Part shown: one piece after another, positions 43,243 through 58,591 of the stretch
Layout: each line of letters begins with the position of its first letter
Position numbering within the stretch: the first letter of the stretch is position 1
From: Anastatus disparis
Taxonomy: Eukaryota; Arthropoda; Insecta; Hymenoptera; Eupelmidae
Length of the DNA: 64,000 bases
NCBI GenBank assembly: GCA_017163975.1
Contig: JAFFSR010000091.1
Span: forward strand, 368,431-432,430
Direction of reading: 5' to 3'
The notes under the pieces: model-generated
Told to the model about the DNA's origin: nothing
Databases searched by the model: none
What the model saw: the letters and a program-made list of their open reading frames with translations, nothing else
Made by a program: the position numbers and the translations under genes

Positions 43243-44283
43243 GTGAGAGGGAAAAGAATGAATGCAAAGAACAGTGGTAGTCCGAGATTTATAAAAACAG
43301 ACAGTAAGGACAACAGTGTAGTAATAAAAAGAGAGAGAAGGAAGAGCAGTAAGGAAGCAGGTGTAAGGGACAAGGGACAGACAAGGGTTTCTGAAAGTGA
43401 AAAGGAAGACACAGAAGAAAGTAATAATAAAAAGAGACTCAGGGAGAGCCCAGAAGAGGAAGCAAGAAAGAGAATTATTAAAAGGGTAGAAAAGGATAGA
43501 ACATCAGAAAGTGACAGCGAGGAAGATCTTGATTCAACTGTGAGAGAAGAGGAAGAAGGAGAAATGGGGAAAGGCAAGTTAGAGAAAATCATGAGCATGT
43601 TGATCAACATGGAAAGGAAGAATGAGATGTTTGGAGAGGAAATGAGAAAAGAAGTGAGCGAATTTAAGGATGGGTTAAGAAGGGAGATAAAAGATGTTGA
43701 AGAAAGACTAAGTGTTAATATTAAAATGTTGGAAGAAGGAAATAGAAAGGAAAAAGATTCACAGAGGAAGATGTTTGACAATCTTGTGAGTGAAGGGAAG
43801 GAAAGAAAAGCACGGGAAGAAAGAGAATGCAAGGAGAGAAAGGAGATAAAAATGGAAGTGGCTGCGAACAGAAAAAAGATAGAGGAGATAAAAAGAAGGA
43901 TAGGCATTGTTGAAGATAGGCCAAGAGAACAGGTTGAGGCTGGGGCAAGTGATTTGAAAAAAAGAGAAGAAAAGGAGTGACTATGGATAGCGGAAATGGA
44001 GGAGAGAAGAAGAAAAAAGAACAATATTATTATGAAAAGAGGAAAGGTGAGCGAAGTAAACACTAAGGAGAAAGTGACAAGTTGGTTAGAAAAGAACTTA
44101 GAAGTAGAGGCTAAGATAAGAAAGGTTTGGAGAATAAAAGGGAAAGATGAGATGATAGGTATGCAGTGTGAGGATTGGAAATGCAAAGAAGAGATTATGG
44201 GAAAGAAAAATAAGCTTAAAGGAACAAATATTTTCCTGGAGCATGACTCGACATATAGGAAAGAAAAAATAAATACATTATAA
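43243..44283 (+). pseudogene. ORF1 of the purine-rich non-LTR element
   Basis: Open from the ATG at 43243 except for one TGA at 43978-43980, and in the same frame to the TAA at 44283 (about 346 codons). The first 245 residues are highly charged, with long Glu/Lys/Arg-rich segments (residues about 110-240) predicted to form a coiled coil. The part after the stop (EERRRKKNNIIMKRG onward, KVTSWLEKNLEVEAKIRKV) resembles the RNA-binding part of LINE ORF1 proteins. Such proteins coat element RNA. One point mutation to Trp or Arg would explain the stop. Function in this copy is probably lost. Confidence 0.65.
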
Positions 44284-44490
44284 ATTGCAAGGCGGAAGAA
44301 TTAAAGGAACAAGGCAAGCAGGTTAAAATATTTTACAACAGAATTGAAGAGGGTAATGAGAAATAGTATTGGAATGAAAAAATAGAAAAGTGGTTTCGGA
44401 GAGGATCCACGAGGATTGAAAAGGAAGGAGAAGGAGAAGGACAGAATGAAGAATAGTAAACACGCATAAGAGAAAGAAAATAGAACAATT

Positions 44491-47400
44491 AAATGCTTGT
44501 CGTGAAATATAGCTGGGATTGGGAAGAAGAGAAAAGAAGTGGAAAAAGAAATAACGGGATACGAAATCGTCTGCCTGCAGGAAACGTGGGCAGAAGAAAA
44601 TGGAAGGGGAGCCTTAGAAAAGATAATGAAGGATTTTGAATTTGAGGTCAGATGGGCGAAAAGAGAAAAGAAAAGAGATAGACCAAAAGGTGGAATTGTT
44701 TTGGCAATCAGAAAAGACTGTGTAATAAAAGTAGAATGAGGTCAACGAGATACAGAGGAGGTCATATGGTGTAATATCACGGATGGGTATCACAAAATAA
44801 CAATGGCTGGAGTCTACATGAGGGAGACAAGAGATAAAAATAAAGAGGCATTGGAAAGGATATTAGAAGAGAATAAAGAAAATGGGGTTCTGATGATAGG
44901 GGATTGGAATGCAAGAGTAGCAGATGAAGGTGGATTGATAGATATATTAGAAAACGAAAGGAGCAGAATATCAAAAGATAAGATATGTAATAAAGAAGGT
45001 TAGAGCTTGGTAGAATGGTTAAGAGAGCAGGGGCTAGGTATTGGGAACGGCTGTATAAAGGGTGATGAAGAAGGAGAATGGACGTTTGTTAGTGGGGTAG
45101 GAATGTCGGTGATTGATCTAGTGGTTCTAAACAAAAAGATGGAAGAGAGAATAGAAGCTATGAAGATAAAAAAGAGTGGTGTGTCAGACCACATGGCGAT
45201 TGAATGTGAAATAAATTGAAGAGGAATATATAGAGAAAAAGAAATGGAGGTAAAAAAATGGAAGTCAATTTGGGGAATAAAGGATATAGAATGGTATAAA
45301 AATAACATAAAAAAGAGGAAATAGCTGAAGACTGGAAAGTATTAAAAGAAAAAATAAAAAAGTCAATGAAAATGAGGCTCGTTGAAGAGAAAAATGAGGA
45401 AGAGGTGGAAGAATGGTGGGATGAGGAATGTATAGAAAGAAAGAAGAAGGTGAAAGAAAAATTAGATGAAGTCATGGCAGGAAGAATTAATAGGAAGGAT
45501 TATGTAATGGAAAGAAAGCGGTATAAAGAACTAATAAAAAGAAAAAAAGAAAAAAAAGGTGAATAAATTATAAAAAAGATAAAGGAGGACAAATCTGGGA
45601 GGGAATTTTGGAAAAGAGTTAACAAAAGTAAGGGTAAAAGAATAGGGATTTCGGAAAAGATAAAGGAAGAGGATTGGTGCAGAGCTTTCAGAAGCAGTGA
45701 TAACATGGAGGGTATTAAAGAAGTAGGAGTAATTAGAGAAGAAAGCGAGGAAAAGGATGAAATAAATGAGGAGGAGGAGATAAAGAAAGAGGAGATTATA
45801 GAGGTAATAAGAGGGTTGAAGAAAAAGAAAGCTCCAGGCCTTGATAATATTCCAAACGAAGCATGGATAGAGGGTGATGAAGTAGTGGAGGAAAGCCTTT
45901 TTAGAATAATCAGGAAAATATGGAGAGGAGAAGGGTTGCCGCAAGAGTGGAGAACTGGAGTAATTACTTTAGTGTTTAAGAAGGGAGAGAAAGATAAAGT
46001 TGAGAACTATAGAGGTATAACGTTGATGGACACGGGGTACAAGATATATGCGGAAGTGTTAAAAAGAAGACTTGAAAAGGAGCTGGAGAAAGGTAAGGGT
46101 TTGAGTGACACGCAGTTTGGATTTAGAAGAGGGTGTGGTACGATGGAAAGCATTTTCTGTTTAAAAACAATAATGCAAAAGCAAATTAAGAAAGAGAAAT
46201 GAAAGGCAGTGTTATTCTTCGCGGATTTGAAGGCGGCGTTTGACAAGATAAATAGAGAGGAAATATGAAAAGAAATGGATAGATTGAGAATAAGCAAACG
46301 ATTGAGAAAAAGAATTAGGGAGATTTATAGAATCACGAGTGCGAAGGTGAGAGTAAGTAACAAAATAACGGAAGCATTTGAAGTTAATCAAGGAGTGAGA
46401 CAGGGGTGCCCTTTGAGTTCAACGCTGTTCAACATTGTGTTCGCAAAGCTAGAGGATGAACTAAAGGGTGGACAGATAGGAGGTCTAAAAATTGGAGAAA
46501 GGAGAGTATATAGTCTGGCGTATGCAGATGACATCGTACTGATGGCAGAGAGCGAAAACGAAATGAGAAGCATGTTGAAAAGGTTTAGGAAATTCATTAC
46601 GAGTAGAGGTTTAGAGTTGAACGTAGAAAAATCAAAAATAATGGAGGTGAGAAAAGCAGGAGGGAAAAGGAAGATAGAAAAATATGTTTGGGATGGAAAT
46701 GAGATAGAGGAGGTAATAAAGTATAATTACTTGGGATTTATAATTCAAAGAAATGGAAAGGACAATGAGCAAATTAAAGAGTTTAAGAGAAAGGCAAAAA
46801 TAAAGCTAGGAAAAATATGGAGCATAGGAGAGAGATACTTGAAAAATGAATGGAAGAGCAGAATGAGGTTATATGAGGCGACAATTGAAAGCTTGGTGCT
46901 GTATGGTGCTGAAATATTGGGGATGCAGAGATGGGAAGAAATAGAAAGAGTACAAAAGAAGTATATTAAGTGGGTACTGGGATTGGATAGGACAACACCA
47001 GACTGTATCATCAGAACGGAGACAAAAAGATATAGCACGGAGATTAACGCATTAAAAAGAGCAATTAGATTCGAGATAAAGTTAAGCAAAAAAAGGATGG
47101 CACACTGATTAAAATTTGCTAGGAGGAAAGTAAAAGTGAAAGTGAGAATGAAGAAAAGCTAGAAAATAATTTTAGGAGAAAAGAGAAAAAAGATGAAACA
47201 GAAGAATCAAAGAAGAGGAGGTAAAGAGAGAAATTGAAAAGAAGATGTTTAGAGAAAAGAGGAATATCAGTTGAAGAGTATTATAGAAGAATGGATAGTG
47301 GGGAGCAGCTGGAAAGTGAAATAATAGAAAAAAGCAAAGAGATTGAATGGGTAGAGATGTGGGAAAGGCTAGAAAGATCAAAATACTCGTTAGAATATAA

Positions 47401-47728
47401 GATCATAGCTAATGGATGGATAGAGGGACAAAGCTACCAAAATGGTAAGAAAGGAGGAGGAAGCAAAAATATAAAGAAAATTGCGAGATTCAGAATGGGC
47501 AATGAGTGTAGAGCGAATAGATACTGGATGAAAAAAGATGAAAGATTATGCAGGATATGTGAAAAGGAAGAAGAAACTATGAAACATAAAATAGAGGTAT
47601 GTGAAAGAACGAAAAGTAAAAATAGAAATTGGATAAGTGGGCTTGCGGAAGAGAGAGGAAGAGAGGCAATGCTAAGTAGAATCGTGTGGATACGTAACGA
47701 AGTAGAGAAAGAGAAGACAAGGAGTTAA
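44491..47728 (+). pseudogene. ORF2: endonuclease-reverse transcriptase, multiply interrupted
   Basis: Begins near 44491 (KCLS-stop-NIAGIG, the usual endonuclease start). Endonuclease parts: VCLQETWAEENG near 44570, GDWNAR near 44901, SDHMAIE near 45186. RT parts: KKKAPGLDNIPNEAW near 45826, NYRGITLMDTGYKI, FGFRRG near 46117, QGVRQGCPLSSTLFN near 46390, YADDIVLM near 46518. C-terminal CRICEKEEETMKH-x4-C near 47550. In-frame stops at 44503, 44737, 45001, 45217, 45564, 46200, 46266 and 47106; frame changes near 45315 and between 47108 and 47234. Most stops are TGA at places where tryptophan is expected. Catalytic motifs are otherwise recognisable. Confidence 0.85.
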
Positions 47729-47730
47729 CG

Positions 47731-48019
47731 GCGATAGAAAGAATTAAAAGGTTACCAGAAATATAGTGAAAAATGCTGAAAAAGAAAAGAAAGTGGGTTG
47801 GTAAGAAAGGATAGGGGAAGAAAGAGTTATAGAGACTTTTGTTTCAGAGGAAGTTAAGGTGGCAATACTGGAGATGAGAAAGGAGAGGTAAAGTCGGGTT
47901 AGGTTAGAGAAACACGTGCTCACAGTGTATAAAGGACAGCATAAGAGACAAAAGTAAGATAAGAGAGTAGAGGTAAATAGATATAGCAGTGAAAAAATAA
48001 AAGAAAAGAATAGATAGAA
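47731..48019. other. Short purine-rich spacer
   Basis: Between the non-LTR ORF2 and the next ORF. May be the 3' UTR of one element and the 5' UTR of another. No signal recognised. Confidence 0.35.
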
Positions 48020-48652
48020 ATGAGTTGCAACATCAGAAGTGAGAAAATAAAAAGTATGGAGAGAAGTGTAAAACAGATAAAAGGAGAATTAGAAAAGTTA
48101 AGCAAGAGAATAGAAAAGGGTGAATCATGGTTTGAGAAAATAGAGGAGAGGTTAGGGAAGTTGGAAGAGAATGGTGAAGAGATAAGGGAAATACGGGAGA
48201 TCATTAACGATTTAATAAAAGAAAATCAGTGCAGAAAGGTGGAAATAAGAAAGTTAAAAAAGACAATAAAAGAAACAAGTAAGTTCATAGTGGAAAGTGA
48301 GGATGAGTCAGAGATGGAAGTACAAGAAGAAAAGGAGAATGGTGAAAGTAAGAGTGAAAAGGAGGAAGAAACAGAATTTAGGAGAAAAGGGAAAAGCCTA
48401 GCATATATGTGCAAAACATATGGAAAAGAGAGGATATTAGTATTAAAAAGAGAGAGAAGTATTGAAGAGCTAGAATGTTGGATAGAAAAAGGCATAGGAA
48501 AGGCACACTGGGCGATAGAAACTTTGAGAGAAAGCCATAAAGCAGAGTGGATTATTTTTAAGGATAAGTTAGAAGGAGACCTCTTGCTACAAAGGTTCAG
48601 AAAAGGAAGAATGGAGAAAGGTGTAAGTGTAGATGAACCGTTAATGGTATGA
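48020..48652 (+). CDS. Coiled-coil ORF, probably ORF1 of a truncated non-LTR element
   Basis: An intact 210-codon ORF with the same purine-rich composition as the element to its left. Residues about 10-100 form a heptad-like charged region (MERSVKQIKGELEKLSKRIE); residues 100-130 are an acidic stretch; the C-terminal 80 residues contain a compact segment with ILVLKRERSIEELECWIEKG. No zinc knuckle, endonuclease or RT follows: the sequence runs into the (TTA)n tract 210 bp later. Likely ORF1 of a related element cut off on its right, but I cannot exclude a small host gene. Confidence 0.45.
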   Translation: MSCNIRSEKIKSMERSVKQIKGELEKLSKRIEKGESWFEKIEERLGKLEENGEEIREIREIINDLIKENQCRKVEIRKLKKTIKETSKFIVESEDESEMEVQEEKENGESKSEKEEETEFRRKGKSLAYMCKTYGKERILVLKRERSIEELECWIEKGIGKAHWAIETLRESHKAEWIIFKDKLEGDLLLQRFRKGRMEKGVSVDEPLMV

Positions 48653-48865
48653 GAGAGAAGGAGAAAGCAAGAAATGAAAGGGAAAGAAGAGGGAGAATGA
48701 AAAGTATAGTAATAAGAAGCAGGAGCAGGGAAGAAGAGGGTGTAAGAGATAGGTCAATCCCAGAAAAGCTATGGAAAAAGAAAAGGTATGAAGAAGAATA
48801 GGTGTAAGAGAGAAAGAGAGTGAAGAGAGAGGGAGTGCGAAGAAGGACAGGTAGAAGAAGATGTA

Positions 48866-51297
<2,432 letters not shown>

Positions 51298-52701
51298 ATG
51301 TCAAATTCTACAAACAAAACCAAAAACCAAAAAGAAGCGGCTAGAAATAGCCAAACCAACAGTGAAGGCCAGAGAAAGCAGGCTGATCCCCCACCGAAGT
51401 CAGGGGTTGAGATCGTCTGCTTGACAATTGAAGAGAGGTCTCAGAGGATGAATGAGATCTTTATGCTGATGAGGCAGGCCTGCAAGTCGATGCCCGGCAT
51501 TTCTCTGGATGTCAAGAACAACCTTCCAGAGCTCATCGAACACGTAGATGCACTCAAGACGGAGTTTTCTTGCTTGCTTGAAGCAAGAACGGTCACCGAA
51601 CAGATGGAAGTGACCGAAACGCCTCAAGCAAGCGCCGCAGCTAAGCGGCCCAGAGAAGAAGACTCGCTTGATTCAGGAAGCAATTCCGAACCGCGAGCTC
51701 TTTTTAAGAAGGGTCGAGCTGAGGGAGACGAAGACGAGCTTTTCGAGACCGTCCAGAGTCGGAAGAATGTTAGAGCTGCAAAAAAGCAAGAAAAGCAGCA
51801 GCTGAAACAACAAAAACAGCAGCAGCAGCAACGAGCGCAACAACATCATCAGCGATCGCAGCAGCCTAACAACAAACCACCAGCGGCCAGAACACCGGCC
51901 AACGACACAGAGCAGTCTGCACAGCAGCTGCCAAAAAAGAAGAAAAAGAGGAGGAGAAAGACAAAGAAGAGGTCTACCGCCGTCCTCATCAAGCCAGGAG
52001 AAGGAAAGTCCTACAGTGACATCCTGCAGAACATCCGGCAGGATCTTATTAAGGAGAGCCCAACGAATAACATCAAAGGGATTAGAAAAACCAGGGCCGG
52101 TGATGTCCTGATCGAGTTGGGCTCATCTCAAGGACTGGAGACTTTCAGCGAATTCCTGAGAAAGACGGTTGGTGAAACAGGCAATGTCAAGGAGATGTGC
52201 CCCAAAGAAACGGTCGAGATCAGGGACATCGACTGTCTAGCTTCAGTAGAAGAAGTGAAGACTGCTGTGAAAGGTGTTTTTACTGAATTCCAACAGGAAG
52301 TAGGGGAGTTTAGTGTTTCGCTGACCAACCCTAACAGCAGAGAGCTCCGCTTGGCCATTGTAGAGATGGAACAAGACCAAGCGGCGTTCCTGCTCTCAAG
52401 AACCAGGATAAAGATCGGCTATACCAGCTGCCGTATCAGAAGTTGGCAAAGGGTTCAGCGCTGTTTTAGGTGCCTGAACTACGGTCACCAGGCGCGTGAC
52501 TGCCGAGGACCTGACCGTAGCAAGATGTGCTACAAGTGTGGAAAAGAGGGCCACAAGGGATCGGCCTGCAAGGCTGCTGATGCTCAGTGCATACTATGTA
52601 CCGAGCGGGAAGTAGACCCTGCGGAACGAAAACACATCCCTGGATCAGGTCAGTGCAGAGTCTTCCGCGAGACACTGAACCGATTTAAACAAAAACGTTA
52701 A
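51298..52701 (+). CDS. ORF1: Gag-like protein with three zinc motifs (copy 1, intact)
   Basis: 467 codons. N-terminal third is polar and low in hydrophobics; residues about 155-225 hold Gln-rich then Lys/Arg-rich segments (a basic KKKKKRRRKTKKR block likely for nuclear or RNA binding). The middle is globular. C-terminal zinc motifs in order: CFRCLNYGHQARDC, CYKCGKEGHKGSAC and a third CILC...H...C, at residues about 388-450. In R1-clade elements ORF1 binds element RNA and directs particles to the nucleus. The stop overlaps the ORF2 start as TAATG, the arrangement used for stop-start reinitiation in SART1. Confidence 0.92.
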   Translation: MSNSTNKTKNQKEAARNSQTNSEGQRKQADPPPKSGVEIVCLTIEERSQRMNEIFMLMRQACKSMPGISLDVKNNLPELIEHVDALKTEFSCLLEARTVTEQMEVTETPQASAAAKRPREEDSLDSGSNSEPRALFKKGRAEGDEDELFETVQSRKNVRAAKKQEKQQLKQQKQQQQQRAQQHHQRSQQPNNKPPAARTPANDTEQSAQQLPKKKKKRRRKTKKRSTAVLIKPGEGKSYSDILQNIRQDLIKESPTNNIKGIRKTRAGDVLIELGSSQGLETFSEFLRKTVGETGNVKEMCPKETVEIRDIDCLASVEEVKTAVKGVFTEFQQEVGEFSVSLTNPNSRELRLAIVEMEQDQAAFLLSRTRIKIGYTSCRIRSWQRVQRCFRCLNYGHQARDCRGPDRSKMCYKCGKEGHKGSACKAADAQCILCTEREVDPAERKHIPGSGQCRVFRETLNRFKQKR

Positions 52702-55328
52702 TGATGGGCCGCATAACGGTCCTTCAAGCCAACTTACATAGAAGTGACGTAGCTAACAGCCTTTTGACTCAAATCAAATTTGAGACAAATGCCGATGTGC
52801 TACTGATAAGCGAGCAGTACACAAACTGGACCGTTAAGACCTGGTTTAGAGACAAGCTTGGCACTGCTGCGATTTACGTAGACCCAAAGACCATCAGAGA
52901 AGACGCAAATGGAGCTGAAGAAGGCTTCGTATGGGTTAAAAGCAGAAACGTTACATACGTGAGCTGTTATTTTACACCAAACTCAACAGCAGACACGTTT
53001 AGGCGCCGTCTGGATCTGCTGGAAGACTCTGTCCGAAGAATGGAAGGTGACGTCGTCGTCGCAGGAGACTTTAACGCGAAAGCGTTAGAGTGGGGAATGC
53101 CACTGCAGGACAGCAGAGGAGGATACATCATGGAGATGGCAGACAGACTCGGCCTAACAGTGCTAAACACCGGAAGCACTCCAACATTCAGACGAGGAGC
53201 TAGCGGTACGATTCCTGACGTATCCTTCGCATCAGAAAATCTTTCACGTAAAGTGTCAGATTGGAAGGTGCTGGAGACATACAATGGAAGTGACCACCAG
53301 TACATCACATTTCAAATCCATGATGGATCCCAATCATCGAGGCGAAATGTCGCTAGACCAGTCAGATGGAACGTTGCCAAGCTGGACTCTGAGAAACTTG
53401 TCCAAGTACTGCAGCAAGGATCAGACTATCTACCGGACGCGACAACTGCCACCGGAAACGCCGACGCTGCAGAGGTTCTCGTAAAAGAGACGATGAGTCT
53501 CATTCACAGAGCCTGTGATGCATCTATGCCGCGCAAGGGATCGCGACATCATAAGCGTCCAGCGTATTGGTGGAATGACGAAATCGCTAGAACGAGGTCA
53601 GAAGCTCTTAGTCTCAGAAGATCATCACAGAGAGCAAGAAAGAAGAACTCACCAGCAGCAGATCTTTTGTCTGCGCAATACAGAGACGTGCATAAAAAGC
53701 TTCGTAAGAAGATCAATCGAAGCAAAGCACAATGCTGGAAAGACCTGAGCGAAGACGTCAACAGAGAGGTGTGGGGCTTGGCCTACAAGATCGTGACCAA
53801 GAAGCTTAACGCCGCCCCCACGTTGCCATTCGAAGAAGAGACCATGGCGAACATCGTAAACCACTTGTTCCCTACGCATCCACCACTCGAAGAACAGGAG
53901 AATACAGGAGAACCAGAAGAGATCCCGCTCTTTACAAGCGGAGAGCTACAGATAGCTGCAAGAATGATGAAGAACAATAAGGCACCTGGGCCTGACGGAA
54001 TACCATCCGAGGTCCTTAAATGCATAGCGGTGAAAGCGCCATCTCTCTTGTTGAACATGTACAACGCGTGCCTCCAGACGGGTGTGTTTAGCACTCCCTG
54101 GAAGATTGCGCGTCTTGTGCTGATCAACAAAGGAAAGGGAGGTGATCCCCGGCATCCATCGTCCCACAGGCCACTCTGCATGTTGGACGAAGCAGGGAAG
54201 CTATACGAGAGGCTGCTTAAACCGCGATTACAAGGAGCTGTACAGGCGGCTGGCGATCTCGCTGACAACCAGTACGGCTTCAGGAAAAAGCGGTCTACCG
54301 TAAATGCAGTAGAAGAAGTAGTAAAGGTAGCAAAAGAAGGATGGACTGGGAACCATCATTCCCGTCTTATTGCGTTTCTAGTCATGCTGGATACGAAAAA
54401 CGCTTTCAACTCAGCAAAATGGCCTGACCTCCTTGCTGCGTTGAAAGAGTTTAATGTACCAGAATACCTTATGCGAGTGATACGAGACTATCTGAGAAAC
54501 CGTATCCTCCGCTATGAAACAGAAGAAGGCTGGCGTGAAAAAGACCTTAGCGCAGGCGTGGCACAGGGCTCGATCTTCGGCCCAGACTTCTGGAACATCC
54601 TGTTCGATGCATTACTCAGACTTGCAATGCCGGATGGGGTGAAAATGTTTGCGTACGCTGATGATGTCGCTTTAGTCATCTCCGCGAAAAACGAAAACAT
54701 TGCCCAGCACATACTAAACACGGCGATGAGAAGAATTTCCGAGTGGATGGTGAAGCATGGTCTCGAAATAGCGATGGCCAAAACAGAAATCGTGCCCTTA
54801 ACTTGGAAACACATCAACATCGAGTTTCCCATGACAGTAGGCACAAACGTGGTGCAGACAAGAAGTGAGGTGACGTATCTCGGCATAAAGCTAGATGCAA
54901 AACTAACTTTTTTGACGCACCTAAAACACGTCGCTAATAAAGCGATAAAGAAAACGTTGCAGTTAAGTCGTCTTATGGCCAATACCAGCGGCCCGAAATC
55001 AAGCAAACGACGACTTTTAATGACAGTCACGACGTCCATCTTATTGTACGGCTCTGAAATATGGGCTAACCAAATGAGAAAAGAGACGCACCGAAGCGTA
55101 CTATCTTCTGTTCAAAGGAGAGGGGCTCTTAGAGTCACCAGCGCCTATCGCACTGTCTCGGGACCCGCGGTGCTAGTCATCGCAGGAATCATCCCGATCG
55201 AATTACAGGCGATGGAACGCAAGCGAACCTACGAACGGAAGAAAACAGAAGATGGAACTGCAATCGTTCAGAAAGAAGAAAGACAGGTGACCATGGAAAC
55301 CTGGCAAAAACATGGAATCAGATGGTGA
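52701..55328 (+). CDS. ORF2: AP-like endonuclease and reverse transcriptase (copy 1)
   Basis: 875 codons from the ATG that overlaps the ORF1 stop. Endonuclease: LQANLHRS at the N-terminus, AGDFNAKALEWG near 122, SDHQYI near 197. RT: KNNKAPGPDGIPSEVLK near 424, MLDTKNAFNSAKW near 565, GVAQGSIFGP near 620 and YADD at 652-655. The endonuclease nicks the target and RT copies element RNA onto the nick. The frame closes at 55328 after a run of five A (55306-55310); the remaining C-terminal domain follows in another frame, so a -1 shift or a lost A separates them. The same break is present in copy 2. Confidence 0.93.
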   Translation: MMGRITVLQANLHRSDVANSLLTQIKFETNADVLLISEQYTNWTVKTWFRDKLGTAAIYVDPKTIREDANGAEEGFVWVKSRNVTYVSCYFTPNSTADTFRRRLDLLEDSVRRMEGDVVVAGDFNAKALEWGMPLQDSRGGYIMEMADRLGLTVLNTGSTPTFRRGASGTIPDVSFASENLSRKVSDWKVLETYNGSDHQYITFQIHDGSQSSRRNVARPVRWNVAKLDSEKLVQVLQQGSDYLPDATTATGNADAAEVLVKETMSLIHRACDASMPRKGSRHHKRPAYWWNDEIARTRSEALSLRRSSQRARKKNSPAADLLSAQYRDVHKKLRKKINRSKAQCWKDLSEDVNREVWGLAYKIVTKKLNAAPTLPFEEETMANIVNHLFPTHPPLEEQENTGEPEEIPLFTSGELQIAARMMKNNKAPGPDGIPSEVLKCIAVKAPSLLLNMYNACLQTGVFSTPWKIARLVLINKGKGGDPRHPSSHRPLCMLDEAGKLYERLLKPRLQGAVQAAGDLADNQYGFRKKRSTVNAVEEVVKVAKEGWTGNHHSRLIAFLVMLDTKNAFNSAKWPDLLAALKEFNVPEYLMRVIRDYLRNRILRYETEEGWREKDLSAGVAQGSIFGPDFWNILFDALLRLAMPDGVKMFAYADDVALVISAKNENIAQHILNTAMRRISEWMVKHGLEIAMAKTEIVPLTWKHINIEFPMTVGTNVVQTRSEVTYLGIKLDAKLTFLTHLKHVANKAIKKTLQLSRLMANTSGPKSSKRRLLMTVTTSILLYGSEIWANQMRKETHRSVLSSVQRRGALRVTSAYRTVSGPAVLVIAGIIPIELQAMERKRTYERKKTEDGTAIVQKEERQVTMETWQKHGIRW

Positions 55329-55813
55329 AAGGCCGATGGACACACGTGCTCATTAGGGAGCTGGCTCCATGGGTCGATAGAAGATACGGGGAGGTCAACT
55401 ATTACCTCACCCAGTTCCTTAGTAACCACGGGTATTTCTGCGCTTATCTCAGTAAAATGGGAAAGACCCAGAGCCCGGGCTGCATCTTCTGTTTCGCGGA
55501 TCGCGACGATGCGTATCATACGTTTTTCGTCTGCCATCAGTGGAACGAAGAAAGACGCCAGGTTGAGAGGATATTCGAAGCGTTAACGCCAGATAACATT
55601 ATCAGTGAAATGTTGTCGGCCAAAGAAAAGTGGGACGCTATGGCACTATTTGTCGAAAGCGTCCTAAGAAAGAAGAAACCGTTCTTAGATAGGGCAATCG
55701 AACTAAGTGCGAATGAGGAGCGGGGAGTCAGGCTTATACCTCACCATAACCTAGAGGCAGTAGCCGGTCCCATAGATTCGGGTGCGGAGGGTGACGACGA
55801 GGACTCGTCTTAA
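55322..55813 (+). CDS. ORF2 C-terminal domain with CCHC zinc motif (copy 1), out of frame
   Basis: 163 codons. Starts with the KGRWTHVLI segment that normally continues R1-clade ORF2, and contains CIFCFADRDDAYHTFFVC, the C-terminal zinc motif thought to bind nucleic acid during target-primed synthesis. The ATG at 55322 is probably not a real start: the segment joins ORF2 through the five-A site. Ends in an acidic tail. Confidence 0.85.
   Translation: MVKGRWTHVLIRELAPWVDRRYGEVNYYLTQFLSNHGYFCAYLSKMGKTQSPGCIFCFADRDDAYHTFFVCHQWNEERRQVERIFEALTPDNIISEMLSAKEKWDAMALFVESVLRKKKPFLDRAIELSANEERGVRLIPHHNLEAVAGPIDSGAEGDDEDSS

Positions 55814-58591
<2,778 letters not shown>

Larger units (their letters stand above)
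43020..47730 (+). mobile_element. Decayed APE-type non-LTR retrotransposon, purine-rich sense strand
   Basis: Two ORFs in the order coiled-coil/RNA-binding ORF1, then endonuclease-reverse transcriptase with C-terminal CCHC motif. The sense strand is very rich in A and G throughout (ORF2 is Lys/Glu/Arg-rich). Both ORFs are broken by stops and at least two frameshifts. 5' and 3' limits are uncertain; no poly(A) tail was identified. Belongs to the broad Jockey/I/R1 assemblage; clade not determined. Confidence 0.8.

Noticed and set aside
43230..44186. 318-codon minus-strand ORF, Ser/Leu/Phe-rich like a membrane protein
   Set aside because: It is the complement of the Glu/Lys-rich ORF1 of the LINE; the purine bias of the sense strand leaves the other strand free of stops. 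The same holds for other minus-strand ORFs up to 48495.
52967..55039. Minus-strand ORFs of 113, 161 and 175 codons in the LINE, repeated in copy 2
   Set aside because: Shadows of ORF2; their conservation is explained by near-identity of the two copies.
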